64,000 nucleotides of DNA from Symbiodinium sp. CCMP2592 (lineage: Eukaryota; Sar; Dinophyceae; Suessiales; Symbiodiniaceae). Made by a program: the position numbers and the translations under genes. The DNA lies in assembly GCA_905221615.1 (NCBI GenBank), contig CAJNDT010006188.1:144501-208500 (forward strand). The letters run 5' to 3'. This document shows positions 22,521-33,659 of the stretch, in pieces. Numbering within the stretch: position 1 is the first letter of the stretch; every line of letters starts with the position of its first letter. Below the pieces are notes generated by a model. It was given only the letters and a program-made list of their open reading frames with translations. It searched no databases and was not told the DNA's origin.

Positions 22521-23289
22521 CTTCACAGGGAGCTTCGTGTGACCTTGGGCACACCTGCCCCCAAAGCGAGCAAGTTTGGCACCTTTGTACCGAGCGCCAC
22601 GCTCAAGAGACAAAAGGACTGCACAGCAGGATGCAAGGCATGTTTCAGTCAACAGGCAGTGCACGCCCTCAGAGGAGTTACAAGCTGCAAGCCCGTTGGC
22701 AGCGTCGTTGAAAGAAAAGCTCGAGCTTTGTGCGCAAGGCAGCCCGGGGGCACTGATTCCAACCAGCCTGCCGCAGCAGCAATTCATGTGAGTCCCAAAA
22801 GCATTGCTCTATTTCGCAGGCGATTCCGACATTTGCGAGACTGTGACGCCTGGACGAGAGCTCTCGCCAGTGCTGAGGTCTTGCGGGGCGAGAATCGGCA
22901 ACCTTTCAGATAGACTTTCCGCAGTGGAGGCCAGCTTTCAAAAATGGTAGCTCCTTAGGGACCCTTGTGTGCAAATGTCTGCTTCCCGTATACAACACAC
23001 AGGGGCAGTTGGTTCTGCGCGGCGGTGCTTTACCTGCACGGGAGGAGTCATGCATGTGGTCAAGACGTGGTAGGACATCCTCTCCCTGCTCATAAGTCGC
23101 GAGGAGGAGGAGACCCATCTCATCGAAATCGTCCCAAGGGGACAGCAGGCGCAGAGCGCTTTCAAAGGATTTGGACGTGGCATCAGTGCGATGTGTAAGC
23201 AATTCAAAAGAAGGACTGAAACAGACAGGCCTAATGCAATCTTATGACTTACGTGCTGCCACCGCAAGAGCACAGCTTCCCGGATCGCA

Positions 23290-23450
23290 GTATTTATTAG
23301 CCAGCAGGCCTCAGCAGCCACGCGGCACAAAGCCGAAGCGGCTGCAGAGCGGGCCCTGCAGCAGCATGCCCGCTTCGCCGCACTGGAGGCCGCAGACACA
23401 TTGAGCAGCAGTGAAGAGCAGGAGTTTGCAGGATTTGGCTCTTGCTCATC
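23290..23450 (+). CDS. Candidate coiled-coil exon
   Basis: Frame reads ASAATRHKAEAAAERALQQH then ARFAALEAADTLSSSEEQE: heptad-like Ala/Leu/Glu-rich coiled coil. It lies between introns without stops. Unidentified. Confidence 0.38.
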
Positions 23451-23779
23451 GTGCCGAGGACTTGCAAAATACTCTCCAAACACGGTTTTCATACGATGAC
23501 CTGCTGCGGCCCTACCCGTTCAAGTTTCGTGACGTGAGACAGAGAACGACATTGGAAGTCCGCACAAACAAGGGGTCGTCCGCACCCTTGAATCTTCACA
23601 GAGTCCGCGGTGCTGAGGCGGCAGGCATTCCCGCGCAGGTCGCGCTGGAATCCAAATCTCTACCTTCTGACAGACGAGACCTTGAAGAATCCGGCTGAGT
23701 TCAAGGAGGGAGACCACATTAGACTTGCATTGTGTGTTCCCGTTGCTGGTGGCTGTGCAGTGGCTCTCCGCTGTCCCTC

Positions 23780-23845
23780 TAGTAACAGCAGCAGCAGCAG
23801 CAGCAGCACTAGTCGTAGTAGTCGTAGTCGTCGTAGTCGTAGTCT

Positions 23846-23926
<81 letters not shown>

Positions 23927-23994
23927 CATAGTAGCAGCAGCAGTAGCAGCAGTGTAGTAGTGGTAGTGGTGGTAGTAGTAGTAGTAGTAGTAGC

Positions 23995-24032
<38 letters not shown>

Positions 24033-24050
24033 AAGTAGTAGTAGTAGTAT

Positions 24051-24116
<66 letters not shown>
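23780..24116. repeat. Large (AGT)n/(AGC)n trinucleotide array
   Basis: About 330 bp of nearly pure TAG/AGT units with CAG and CGT interruptions. All three frames stay open in places only because of the repeat, giving false poly-Ser, poly-Val and poly-Thr frames. Confidence 0.95.
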
Positions 24117-24118
<2 letters not shown>

Positions 24119-24589
24119 CCCTCTTTTCGCGGAGTTCCTGCGTTCGACGTCGGAGCACAGACATATGTCCGTCGGCTCATGGCCACTTCGCACTATTGGC
24201 GAATCCCGCACAACTAAGTCACACAGGAAAATGTTTGCTAGTCCATCGCATCAAAATCGAAAGAGCTGGCACCAAAGGTAATCGACACTCGACGTCACTT
24301 CCGACTGTAGTCTGCATTGTCGCCTCCTGCAGCTTCCCTTATGAGAGAGGCCAGAGGTTTCTCGACACTCAGAGCAACAATGAGTGTCAGTGCGAGCAGC
24401 CAGCCGAGTGCAACCCTCGGTAATGCAGGTGGTCAGGTGGTGATCTCTAGCCACAATAGCCGTTTTCGACGTCTCTCACAACGCTTGCTATGGCCACCAA
24501 GACCACACTCGGAACAGCAGTGCAGCCTATTCCCTCCCACAGCTCATGTGCCAACATCCGGATGTTGCGCAGATGGCGATGACCTGGGT

Positions 24590-24720
24590 GAGTAGCAGTA
24601 GCAGTAGCAGTCGCAGCAGCAGCAGCAGTCGCAGTCGCAGCAGCAGGAGCAGGAGCAGGAGCTGTGGCATAAGGGGTAGGAGTAGTAGTAGAAGCTGCTG
24701 TTGTTGTTGCCACGGGTCAC
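24590..24720. repeat. Imperfect trinucleotide tract (AGC/AGT)
   Basis: Interrupted AGC, AGT and GTC triplets. Confidence 0.85.
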
Positions 24721-24869
24721 AGAAGGCAGCCAGGCATAGCCAGGCCCCGGCTGCAAAGTCTCGAGACCTGGAACGGGTTGCCCGACCGGCTGAGCAAGTG
24801 CCTAAGCCTGCAGTGCACTGGAGCCAGCGCCTCGCGCCTCGTCGGGATACGGAGGCTAGGAGCCCCCCG

Positions 24870-25160
24870 CCAGTGGACTATCAGGGGCGAGACGGATAAC
24901 AAGTCCATTGATGGAGTCCCCCAAGTCTAAATCCTTGGTAACCTGCGTGGCTGTTCATGGGGAAGGCTAGCCGAACGCTACCGACTTGATCCCGGCTAAC
25001 TGCGATTTCGTTTCCATCCTAATAAACTCGTTCCGGTCAGTGCCAGCTTTGTTGTTTGCTCTGTGCGTGGTGTCGTTCAGCCAGCTCGTTTGCTCTTGTT
25101 ACTGTTATCGTACCTTGTGTTCCTTCCGGGCATGGTGGTGGGTTGGATACGCTTGGTTCT
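24870..25160 (+). mobile_element. Decayed retroelement scrap related to the insert in retrotransposon 1
   Basis: Two patches resemble 31.3-31.9 kb. CGGATAACAAGTCC (about 24889-24902) matches 31323-31336 exactly, where it encodes the TDNKS motif of an RNase H domain. About 25038-25160 resembles 31768-31890: GTCAGTGC, then a GT-rich run, CAGCTCG, TTACTG-TATCGT and GGCATGGTGGTGGG. The intervening distance is shorter, so the scrap has an internal deletion. Probably the 3-prime end of a family separate from copia. Confidence 0.5.
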
Positions 25161-25221
25161 TGTTGGTTGCTGTTGTTTGTTTTTGTTTTTTGTTGTTTGT
25201 TGCTTGTTGTTTGTTGTGGTT

Positions 25222-25223
25222 GT

Positions 25224-25261
<38 letters not shown>

Positions 25262-25350
25262 GCGTTGTACTGTAGTTGTTGCTGCTGTTGTTGTTGTTGT
25301 TGTCGTCGTCATCGTTGTCGATGTAGTAGTAGCAGCAGTGCATGCAGCAG
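25222..25350. repeat. (TGC)n and (TTG)n tract
   Basis: About nine CTG/TGC units followed by TGT/TTG and TCG triplets, next to the retroelement scrap. Confidence 0.9.
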
Positions 25351-25359
25351 CGGCAGAAG

Positions 25360-25915
25360 CATTGTCACAGCACGAAGTGCCAATGACTGTGAGCGTCCGC
25401 AACTTGTTTTCCAGCAGGAAGCTGTTTGGCGCAAGCTGCCGAAGGTTGGGCCGGTTCAGTGCACTTGGAGCTCCTTCGTAATTGACGACACGCTCAGCAA
25501 CTCGAAGCCGCGTCATGCTGCTTCGTGATTAGGCGGTTTTTACAGCGTTGCAGGAGTCCGAGTCAGATGCTGACGGCGCTCGTGGTGCTGTGCGCTGGCG
25601 AAGGACAGCACTTGTGATTCCACATTTCAGCGAAGGTTTATTGCCCCTGAACGGTGTGTTCGCGCAAAATTTGCTCATTGGCTGGAAACCGACCTCTTGT
25701 TTCATCAACGTTTGGTCTGTCACGTTGCCTTATATCCAAGTAGACTATGCCGAGATGCCCCGAAGCTCAAAGATACCTGAGAACAAGGTGAGATGTGGCC
25801 TTCCCCCGCTGAAGCCTGCTAACCCCACTGCTGCGCACGTTCGTCAGTGAATGATTCGAAACGCATCTGCCGTTTCGAAACATAGGTGGTTTGAGATGTC
25901 GATGATGTTCTCAAT
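25360..25915. other. Unassigned stretch
   Basis: A plus-strand frame (GLLPLNGVFAQNLLIGWKPT within 25640-25700) might be exonic, but no family is recognised. Confidence 0.3.
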
Positions 25916-25917
25916 CT

Positions 25918-26088
25918 CTTCTACATATACATACACAAACACACAGAAATAAACAATTAGATAAATAAATGAATGAATGAATGAATGAATATAAGAACAA
26001 AAATTTATGTGCACATATACATATATGCATATATGTCTATATGTCTATATGTCTTTATGTATATATGTATATATGTATATATATGTAT
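25918..26088. repeat. AT-rich simple repeats at the retrotransposon 1 insertion site
   Basis: ATACACA, (ATGA)n (25970-25990) and (ATGTATAT)n units. The last five bases, TGTAT at 26084-26088, recur just after the element at 33725-33729. Confidence 0.85.
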
Positions 26089-26235
26089 TGTGAAACCAGA
26101 TGCTGTGAGCGAAGGGTCTTGATCGATGTGTGAGCTGCCTGTCTTGTACGTGCCGACTTTTAGGCCTTGACCCGATTATGGCAATCGGCAGGAAAACCGC
26201 GTAGCCTGCTGTCCGCCCTGCGAGTGCGGTTCATA
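26089..26235 (+). repeat. 5-prime LTR of retrotransposon 1
   Basis: 147 bp, starts TGTGAA and ends TTCATA (imperfect inverted ends). Matches 33578-33724 at 145 of 147 positions by eye. The upstream TGTAT is the target duplication, weakened as evidence by the AT-rich surroundings. Confidence 0.92.
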
Positions 26236-26236
26236 G

Positions 26237-26248
26237 TGGCACCGGAGC
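26237..26248 (+). promoter_or_regulatory. Primer-binding site of retrotransposon 1
   Basis: TGGCACCGGAGC lies one base after the 5-prime LTR. It begins TGG, complementary to a tRNA CCA end, and matches the usual copia primer site TGGTATCAGAGC at nine of twelve positions, the rest being transitions. Likely primes minus-strand synthesis; the tRNA is not identified. Confidence 0.75.
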
Positions 26249-26742
26249 CTGAGTAGCTCTGCGATCCTTGCTTCCCTGCGCCTTCGCTTTGCTTTTCTTC
26301 GTGACCTTTTACCTCCCAAAGGCAGCTGGTTCACTACTTCATTGTGACCTCCCTGGGTGTCCTTCTGCTGGGCGACCTGGAGCTGCCTCAGCTGAGGCCC
26401 TGTTGGCTAGCAAGCTGCTGGCTGTGATCGCTGTGTGTCTGCGGCACCCTTTGGCGATCGAGGGGCACAGCTCTTTTGGTCCTGACTAGGGGACCCTTCT
26501 TCTTGGAACTTCTGGGCCGGCTGGCTTCTGCGAACCACGGCCCTGGCAACTTCTTTCTGTCCGGGATCCTCCGGCTTTTTTCTCTGCTTTGGCTCCTCGG
26601 GGCCCACCTTTGGCTGTACTTAGGCAGCCACAGCTTTGACCTGGAGGACGCGGCGAAAGACCTCGTCTTCTACTACCTCTTTCTTCTTGGGTTTTTGGAG
26701 GCCCTGTTTTGGCGGCAGCCTTGGCCGGAGCATTTTGCCACG

Positions 26743-28157
26743 ATGGCCGAGGACGACAAGACGACGTCGGCTTGGTACAAGGTGGCGACTTGGGACGGCA
26801 GCCCGGTGACTTGGCGGGCCTTTAGCCGTGAGATGCAGTGGTGGCTTTCTTCGCTAGATCTGGAAAGCACTAAGTACAATCTGGCAGCGAGATGGCTCTT
26901 GAGGCAGAGCGGTGTGGTTCGCCAGAGGGGCGAAGAGTTTGCGCCCGAAGACCTTCGATATCAGCCGGAAGTTAAGGCGAAAGACCGGTGAAGGAGGACC
27001 TGCTGGCGGGCCTGAACAAGCTGCTGAAGGCCCTTGAGGAGATGAATGGCACGAGTGCTTTGGACAAGAAAGGTGAGCTGCGGAAGCTCTTCTACACCGA
27101 CCTTATGAGAAAGCCAGGGGAACGGCCAGCGGACTTTATGTCGAGGTTTCGCTTCCTGGCTGCTGAGCTTAAGAGCGAGGGGATCGCTCTTCCCAGCTCT
27201 GAACTGGGATGGTTTCTTCGTGAGAAGCTCGGCCTCGACCCTTTGCGGAAACAGTTGCTGGAGACGGCCTTGCAGGGCCGGGAGAAGTTCGAGGAGGTCG
27301 AGGCTGAGGCTTTGCGTTTGTTCAAGGACCTCCATGCGGCGGACCCTTTGTTTCGCCGGGCCGGCTTTGAACCACGAGGCGGCCGGGGGCGAGGAATGGG
27401 TTATGCTTCTTCTTCTTCGTCTGGTGGCGGCGGCCCTCCGAGCGGTGGCTTCTCGGCCCCTTCTTCTACGCCTAAGGGCTCGACTTCGGGATCCTTCGCT
27501 GGGGCTGGCCGGGGCACGGGCTTTCAGCAAAGACGATTCCCCTTTTCGCGGCCCCGCCAGGCCATGGCAGCCGAGACGGAGGACGAGATGGCGGAGTACG
27601 AAGAGGGCGGCGAGGATGACGAGCTCATAGCGGACACGGGCGACCGCGAGGCCGGGCTGGACGAGCTGCTGGAGACGGAAGCGGAGGCCCTTGCGGCTGA
27701 ACTTGAACAGGCCGAGCAAGAAGGCTGTGACGAACAAGTGCTTGGCAACTTGGAGGATAGCTACGGCAGTGCTGCGGAAGCTTTGGTCTCCATGCGTGAG
27801 GCCCGTGCGCAACTGCAGGCCGTGAGGAAGGACCGTGGCTTTGGCAAGGCCGGTGGGCCAAGCAACCGATCGGGGCCGAGCTCTCCTTCTTCGACCGGCC
27901 CCATCAAGAAGCGCGGCATGTGCTGGGCACTGGGCTGGAGATTCGTGCTGCCCCAAGCCGGGAGGCGGGCGGCAAAGGAGCTCCAGTCGGGGTCTCCGGT
28001 CCACTTGACTGAGACCTTTGCGGAGGCTGAGCACGAGGTTCCTGAGGGGCACATGGTTCATGAGGCGGCCGTGGTGACCACTTTGGAAATTTCCGGGCCA
28101 GCCGGGGCTGGCCGGTGGGAGCTTGGCGGTGGACAAAAAGCTAGTGGGCGCTCTTGA
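26743..28157 (+). CDS. Gag-like protein of retrotransposon 1 (frameshifted)
   Basis: Likely start is the ATG at 26743 (MAEDDKTTSAWYKVATWDG); an in-frame ATG at 26476 adds a hydrophobic leader that is probably not native. The frame to 26991 gives the W-D-G-S-P start and REMQWWLSSLDLES typical of these Gags. A one-base shift near 26985 moves reading to the frame 26988-28157 (DLLAGLNKLLKALEEMNG, later an acidic low-complexity tail). A CCHC knuckle is expected near 27915-27950. In another frame GHWAGDSCCPKPG is visible but the first half is lost, so nucleic-acid binding is probably impaired. Gag forms the virus-like particle that packages element RNA. Confidence 0.78.
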
Positions 28158-28670
28158 TTCAGCATGCAACCGAACGGTCTGTGGGCGCGAGTGGTTTGAG
28201 AACTATATCGTCGCTTTGCGTGGTTTGCCCTGCTGGCAGGCCCTGGCTCCGCTTCTCGAGTCGGAGGCTGAGCGTGAGACCTTTAAGTTCGGGAATGACG
28301 GCACGAAGCCGAGCTTTGAGCGCCGCGCTTGCCGATGCTAGTGGGTGACACTTTGATCCTTGTGTGGACCAGCGTGGTTGAGGTCCCAAGCCTCGGCCTC
28401 TTGTTGGGCCGGGACTTCCTCGAGGGCATCGGAGGCGTGATCAGCTTTACCCGTAGGGCCCTGCGTGCAGATTACCTGGATGGCAAGCGCATTCCACTGA
28501 AGCAGTTGACGGCAGGGCACCTTTACCTGGAGATCCTGCCGGCGATCCCGCTCAACCTGCCCAACGGAGGGCAGCTGCACTTAAGCCTGTTGCTTCGGGA
28601 GAGCGAGTGCATGAGCAACTTTCACTTGAAGCGTCGGCCGGCATTCGCAATGTTGGGGGTTCGAGCATGA
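28150..28670 (+). pseudogene. Aspartic protease of retrotransposon 1 (frameshifted)
   Basis: The first frame reads ALDSACNRTVCGREW (28150-28194), the active-site loop with D-S-A in place of the common D-S-G. Reading shifts at about 28329 to a frame containing SLGLLLGRDFLEGIGGVISF, the hydrophobic motif near the C-terminus of retropepsins. The two halves are in different frames, so a full protease needs a shift. It would cleave the Gag-Pol polyprotein. Confidence 0.7.
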
Positions 28671-28722
28671 GGCCCAAGCCCCGGGAAAGCAAGGCCCTGA
28701 CGGTAAAGGCGGCGCGGCCAAG

Positions 28723-30020
28723 GTGATCCAGCGCTACCGCCGGCTATGCCTCCGCGTGCTCGGCCGAAACATGTGGCACTTGGGTGTTCTGCTTTGGTTG
28801 CTGCAGCGGCCCTCTCTTCGGTATGTTCCCCTGCCTTACGGGAGCGTCCGGTCCCCTGTGCAGTGGAAGGAGCAGGCCGAGGCTATGGTGAAGAACGGTG
28901 CGTGGCCCCGTCGGCACTTCAGGCGAGCCGTTATGGAGAACCTCTTCGAGAACCTGGAGCTGCTGAAGGATGGAGCCTACCTCCGCGACCGCCTGGGAAT
29001 CAGATTGGCTTTTCTGGAGGATCCAATGCTGGACGGCATGTTGGCGGCCAAGGCGACCAAGGGAACCAAGGCGGCCATCCAGTCCCAGCTGGTGTCCAAG
29101 CTCAAGCGCGAGGCGGCGGAGAAGCGCGAAAAGGGAGAGGCGATGAAGGCGGCAAGGTCGTTGCTCGGACCTCGCGGGGGGCTGCCCACTTTGAAAGGGG
29201 ACTTGCTGCGACTGGCAGCGCTTCTCAATGTCGAGACCTCTTCCGCCGAGACCGTGGACAAGCTCAAGCAGAAGCTCCGCCCGATGATCGACACACTTCG
29301 GGGCATTCCCTTGGAGACTCCAGCGGCTTCTTCGGCAACCCCACCGGGAGCACCGACGGCGACCGTGCAACCTCTACCCGCACCTCCGGGCGACCGTCGG
29401 CGGCACGATCCGGAACACCTTCGGCCAAGCGATTTGGGACAACCACTTGCAAGGACAGCCGGGCCCATGGAGGCTCCACCGGGCCACCATCGAGACGAAA
29501 TCCTTCGAGAAGTGCAGGCGATGATGGAGCAGCGGGACAACCGAATGGAAAGCCTCCTGGCCCAGACCATGCAGCACGTGATGGCCATGTCGCAGGCCGG
29601 GACCCACCATGGGGAAGATCCCCTGTCGCCGGACAGCAACATGGGCTTCGGTCTGGTGGAGGAGGAGGAGGAGTTGTGATACCTGAGTTGCGCCAGCGAG
29701 TCAAGCCCGGGCAGCAGCTTCTCCTTCGACAAGCTTGGGCTAAATACCGCCGTGACCGCGACCTGCTGCATGTTACCTCCCAAGATGTGCGCGAAGCTTT
29801 TGAAATGACGGCTGCCCAGGACTATGACACCGCCCTGGCCGAGCCGTTCGTCGGCCTTGCTGGCAACTGGCCGCGGCGGTCTTCCCCTAGCCTAGGCCAG
29901 CTGCTCACTGAGGAGGCTGGTCGACGTGGGCACGCCGTGACGGCGGTGCCTTTGGATGCGGCGCCGGCCGGCCTTACTTCGTTTGCTTCCGCTTGGCCGG
30001 CCCCTCTCCGCTTTGCTTAA
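28723..30020 (+). CDS. Linker protein between protease and integrase, unknown role
   Basis: A 318-codon frame (28723-29679) with basic helical segments (VSKLKREAAEKREKGEAMKA) and a small fold-like patch (LPTLKGDLLRLAALLNVE) followed by Pro/Ala-rich sequence and an acidic end. The overlapping frame continues VIPELRQRVKPGQQLLLRQA to 30020. Such long low-conservation linkers are common in dinoflagellate copia polyproteins. I cannot assign a function. Confidence 0.55.
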
Positions 30021-30479
30021 CTTCTCGGGGACCCAGGCCAGACGCGATGCTGAAAAGACAAATTTGGAGTGGCGGCCGTGCTGAAGGCGGCTCTGGCACA
30101 TCGTCGGTCTGGCGCATTTTTTGATCGAGTTTGATCGTGGCGCTCGCCCCGACCGCACCCCGGAAGGCAAGGCAAGGAGCTTCTTGATGAGCTCGGTGAG
30201 GCCGACTTCGTGATGAATGGGCGGCGCTACGTGACTTCGAGCCCCTCCTTTGTGACGGCGCTCAAGGAAAGCAATGCTGAGGACCTCGGCGAGCTGGCGG
30301 CCCGAGCCGAGCCCTTGGAGGTATCGAGAAGCAGTTCGACCGAGACTATGTGGAGGAGCCCGGGAAGGTTCACGAAGGCCTGGCGGCAGAGACGTTTGAG
30401 GATGACGACCCGGTCTCAGATCATGGCGAAGAGTCGGAGGTGGATGAGCCGACCCAGGCCACGGAGGAGGAGAGGATGA

Positions 30480-31190
30480 TCAAGGCGATTCCGGCTGTGG
30501 TGCGGCAGGCGGTGAGGAGGCTCCACGAGAACACTGGGCATCGGAGCGGGGGCTGAAGCTGTGCTGGCCGCGAAGCAGCTGAAGTGTTCCCTTTGCGAGG
30601 AGCGGCGACCACCTAAGGCTCTAAGGTGCAAAGATCGGCATCATTGCCGGGGCCCCGCGAGCCTGGCGACCAGGTTGGCATCGATGTCTTTGATGTTTTC
30701 GATGGCGTTGGCATGCGGCTCTCGGTTTTGCACGCTGTGGACGCCGCAACGAAGTTCAAGATGGCCGTGCTGGTGGAGCACAAGTCCAGCGCTGAGGTGG
30801 TGAGCTTTCTTCGGGAGCGTTGGGCCCCAATCTTTGGAATGCCGCGCACCTTGGCGGCAGACCAGGGCCGGGACCGGGAGTTCGTGAGCCAGGAGCTGGA
30901 GAACTTTGCCGGCGAGAACAACATGTACTTCCACCACATTGCCGTGGGTGCTCCGTGGCAGAATGGCTTGACGGAGCGAACCGGAGGGATCCTGAAGGTG
31001 CTTGTTGGCGCCTGTGTGGCGGCACAATCGCTGATGGGAGCTGAAGAGATGAAGATGGGCCTCGCTGAGGGGCTCCTGGCCTACAACATGGACGTGGGCG
31101 ACAGCGGCTTTTCACCGATGCAGGCGGCTGTGGGACGACAACCGCTACCCCCGGGAGATGCACTCGGTGGAGGGCGACTTGGAGAACTGT
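30480..31190 (+). CDS. Integrase of retrotransposon 1 (zinc-binding part damaged)
   Basis: VRRLHENTGH and LKCSLCEERRPPKA (about 30510-30620) are remains of the HHCC zinc-binding domain, separated by a frame change and a short loss. The catalytic core is open from 30626: D20 in VGIDVFDVFD, D79 in AADQG and E117 in GLTERTGG. Thirty-seven residues separate D79 and E117, two more than the usual 35, explained by a visible two-codon duplication (GRDRE for GRE). Integrase joins the cDNA ends to the host genome. The normal C-terminus is cut off by the foreign fragment that follows. Confidence 0.8.
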
Positions 31191-31895
31191 CGGCGTTCTC
31201 GAAGGGGGACCCCAAGAAAGTGATAGCTGCGCTAGAACTGCTAGCGACCCTCGTGGGGATACGTCTCTGGGTCCCCGAGGGCGAGGATGGAAAGACCTCG
31301 CGAGTGGCCATCCGTGGATATACGGATAACAAGTCCAATGAGGCACTTGTGAAGAAGGCTATGACGACCAAGTATCCATCCATGCTAATTTTAATGGAGG
31401 TAGCCGAAGAGCTATCCCAGAAGAACTGTGAGCTACAGCTCCAGTAGATACGGCGAGACATCAACCAGCTAGCAGACGACCTCACCAATGAGGAATTCAA
31501 GGAGTTTGACCCCGATCAGAGGATAGATCTGAAGGGGGAAAACTTCGAGTGGCGAGTCCTTGGCCGGCTACTCGCGCATGCAGATAGCTTCTACAAGGAG
31601 CTAGGCACGCGAAAGCGAGGGACACCGGATAGGATGTCGAAGTTTAGCCGAAAGGCCAGGAAGCTCGATCCCTGGTAGCCTGAGTGGCGATGCGTGGGGA
31701 TAGATAGCCGAAGGCTATCGGATATCTCCAGGCAACCTGGGATAGTTGCCACTTCAGACAAAAAGTCCGTCAGTGCTAGCTGAGTGTGTTTGTCTTGTTT
31801 GGTTGTCGCTCGGCTAGCTCGCAAGCTAACTACGACTATTACTGCTATCGTCCTGGTGGAGTACCGGGGATGGTGGTGGGATATAGGAGCTAGTC
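31190..31895 (+). mobile_element. Foreign retroelement 3-prime fragment inside retrotransposon 1
   Basis: From about 31190 the sequence stops resembling copia and reads KGDPKKVIAALELLATLVG, RGYTDNKSNEALVKKAM and, after an in-frame TAG at 31445-31447 (apparently TGG mutated), IRRDINQLADDLTNEEF, ending in KARKLDPW and a stop at 31676. From memory this is the RNase H end of a different dinoflagellate retroelement type (DIRS or Ty3-like). Non-coding sequence to about 31895 matches the scrap at 25.04-25.16 kb and is probably that family's 3-prime end. It replaces the copia integrase tail and the first half of reverse transcriptase. Confidence 0.72.
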
Positions 31896-31904
31896 CACGC
31901 CTTC

Positions 31905-33659
31905 ATGAAGGGCGAGAGATACATGGAAGGGACAAGGGAGCTCTACGTCAAGAATGTGGAGGTTCGCAATGGCAGCCCTTCCTTGCCTTTGGGCCGGCGC
32001 CTGAGCCGAGTGCTTAAGGGCGTTTTTGGCCTTTCCGACGCCCCTCGGGAGTGGTTCTTGAGGTTGCGCAAAAGCGTTTTGCGAGAAGGCTGGCGAACTT
32101 CGACCATGGATGCCGCGACCTTCTTCCTGTGGTCCAAGGGTCCGAACCCTCGCTTGCTAGGCATGCTTTGCAGCCACGTGGACGACCTCCTTTTCTGTGG
32201 TGGCAAGGAGGCCTGGGACTCTATTCGCCGATTGGGCGAGGAGCTGGGCTTCGGGTCGCTCGAAGAGAACACGTTCGTCTACTGCGGCAAGCGGGTGACC
32301 CAGGACTTGGTGAGCGGCGAGGTGACTGTGTCCATGAGAGAGTACCACCAGAACCTGAAGGTGATCAGAGTTCCGAGCACGAGGCGACGCGAGGTGGATG
32401 CCTCGTTGACTCCGGGAGAGCACAAACAGCTTCGAGCCCTTGTGGGCTCCCTTCAGTGGCTTGTGGCCCAGGTTCGCTTCGACGCTGGCTTCCTCCTGTC
32501 CGTGTTGCAGGCAGGGACGCCGACCGTGGGCACCCTTTTAAAGGCGAACCAGTTGATCAAGCTCTTCCAGGAGACCGGTGACTTCGAGCTGCGCTTCCGG
32601 CCGCTGGACCTCAGCAACGTCGGGATCCTTGTGGTGACGGACGCCTCCCTCGGCAACGTGACAAAGACTGGCGAGATTGGCTCTAAACCTCTGGAGCGCG
32701 TCTACAGCCAGAGCTGCTACTGTGTGTTGCTAGCAGAGGCCTCCTTGATGCGGGGAGGCAAGGGCCGGTTCACGGTGCTGGACCACCGGTCGCACAGACT
32801 GCAGCGAGTTTGCCGCAGCACCTTCGCGGCAGAGATGCTGGGAGTTGAAGAGGGTGCCGACGCCGGGCAATATTGCCGGGGGCACCTGGCGGAAGTCCTG
32901 GGCTATGACCTCGGCCACAAGGGCGTGGACTGCATCCTGGACGGCATCGGGATGGTGATCTGCACCGACGCCAAGGACGTGTACGACAAGGGCAACAGCG
33001 ACACCCCGTCGTATGGCAGCCAGAAGTCCCTAGCCTTTACTGTGGCATGGCTCAGAGGACTCCTCAGCAGGGGGAACACCGCCCTGAAATGGACAGCGAC
33101 GGAGAACATGTTCGTCGACTGCGGGACCAAGGACATGGACGGATCTCACATGCGGAAAATCCTTGGGTCCGGTGAGTGGAGCTACAAGTACGACGCCGAC
33201 CTCGTGAAGCAGACTGTACGCGCCCGGGCACCTGTCCAGCGAGGACCTCAAGTGCTGAGCGGCACGGCCGTGGGGCCGAGTGATCCCGTGCTCGGGTTTC
33301 TTCAGGGGCTTTCCACTGAGAAAGGATGGCATCGTAAAAACACGACGGCTATCCAAGTAGCCCACGGTGCTAAAAGCTATCGGCGACCCGAACCTCGTTT
33401 CAGCCCTAAAGATTACCCGTACCGTACCACTTATGCTTTATTCCATGATGAGCATGGTAGGGGTGCGTGGCGTTTGCTGGAACGAGATGAGGTGTACGGC
33501 CGTATGCTGAAGCCCTTCGACCGAACGGCGGCAGTCCTCATATCGATCTTCAAGACCCACAAAGAAAATAGGACCGATGTGAACCCAGATGCTGTGAGCG
33601 AAGGGTCTTTATCGATGTGTGAGCTGCCTGTCTTGTACGTGCCGACTTTTAGGCCTTGA
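31905..33659 (+). CDS. Reverse transcriptase (back half) and RNase H of retrotransposon 1
   Basis: Uninterrupted 584-codon frame. The first recognisable copia sequence is [20 protein letters not shown], then the catalytic [10 protein letters not shown] (Asp 93 and Asp 94). RNase H residues follow in [29 protein letters not shown] and NMFVDCGTK. The fingers region and the first catalytic Asp of the palm are missing, so it cannot copy RNA alone. A C-terminal extension of about 150 residues follows RNase H, and the last 27 codons lie inside the 3-prime LTR. The ATG at 31905 is only the first in frame. Confidence 0.85.
   Translation: MKGERYMEGTRELYVKNVEVRNGSPSLPLGRRLSRVLKGVFGLSDAPREWFLRLRKSVLREGWRTSTMDAATFFLWSKGPNPRLLGMLCSHVDDLLFCGGKEAWDSIRRLGEELGFGSLEENTFVYCGKRVTQDLVSGEVTVSMREYHQNLKVIRVPSTRRREVDASLTPGEHKQLRALVGSLQWLVAQVRFDAGFLLSVLQAGTPTVGTLLKANQLIKLFQETGDFELRFRPLDLSNVGILVVTDASLGNVTKTGEIGSKPLERVYSQSCYCVLLAEASLMRGGKGRFTVLDHRSHRLQRVCRSTFAAEMLGVEEGADAGQYCRGHLAEVLGYDLGHKGVDCILDGIGMVICTDAKDVYDKGNSDTPSYGSQKSLAFTVAWLRGLLSRGNTALKWTATENMFVDCGTKDMDGSHMRKILGSGEWSYKYDADLVKQTVRARAPVQRGPQVLSGTAVGPSDPVLGFLQGLSTEKGWHRKNTTAIQVAHGAKSYRRPEPRFSPKDYPYRTTYALFHDEHGRGAWRLLERDEVYGRMLKPFDRTAAVLISIFKTHKENRTDVNPDAVSEGSLSMCELPVLYVPTFRP

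Noticed and set aside
23520..24217. Long poly-Ser, poly-Val, poly-Leu and poly-Thr open frames
   Set aside because: Pure products of the trinucleotide array; different homopolymers appear in each frame and on each strand.
26476..26742. Hydrophobic leader of the first Gag frame as a membrane signal
   Set aside because: Homology to Gag begins only at about 26743; the upstream part is leader DNA that happens to be open.
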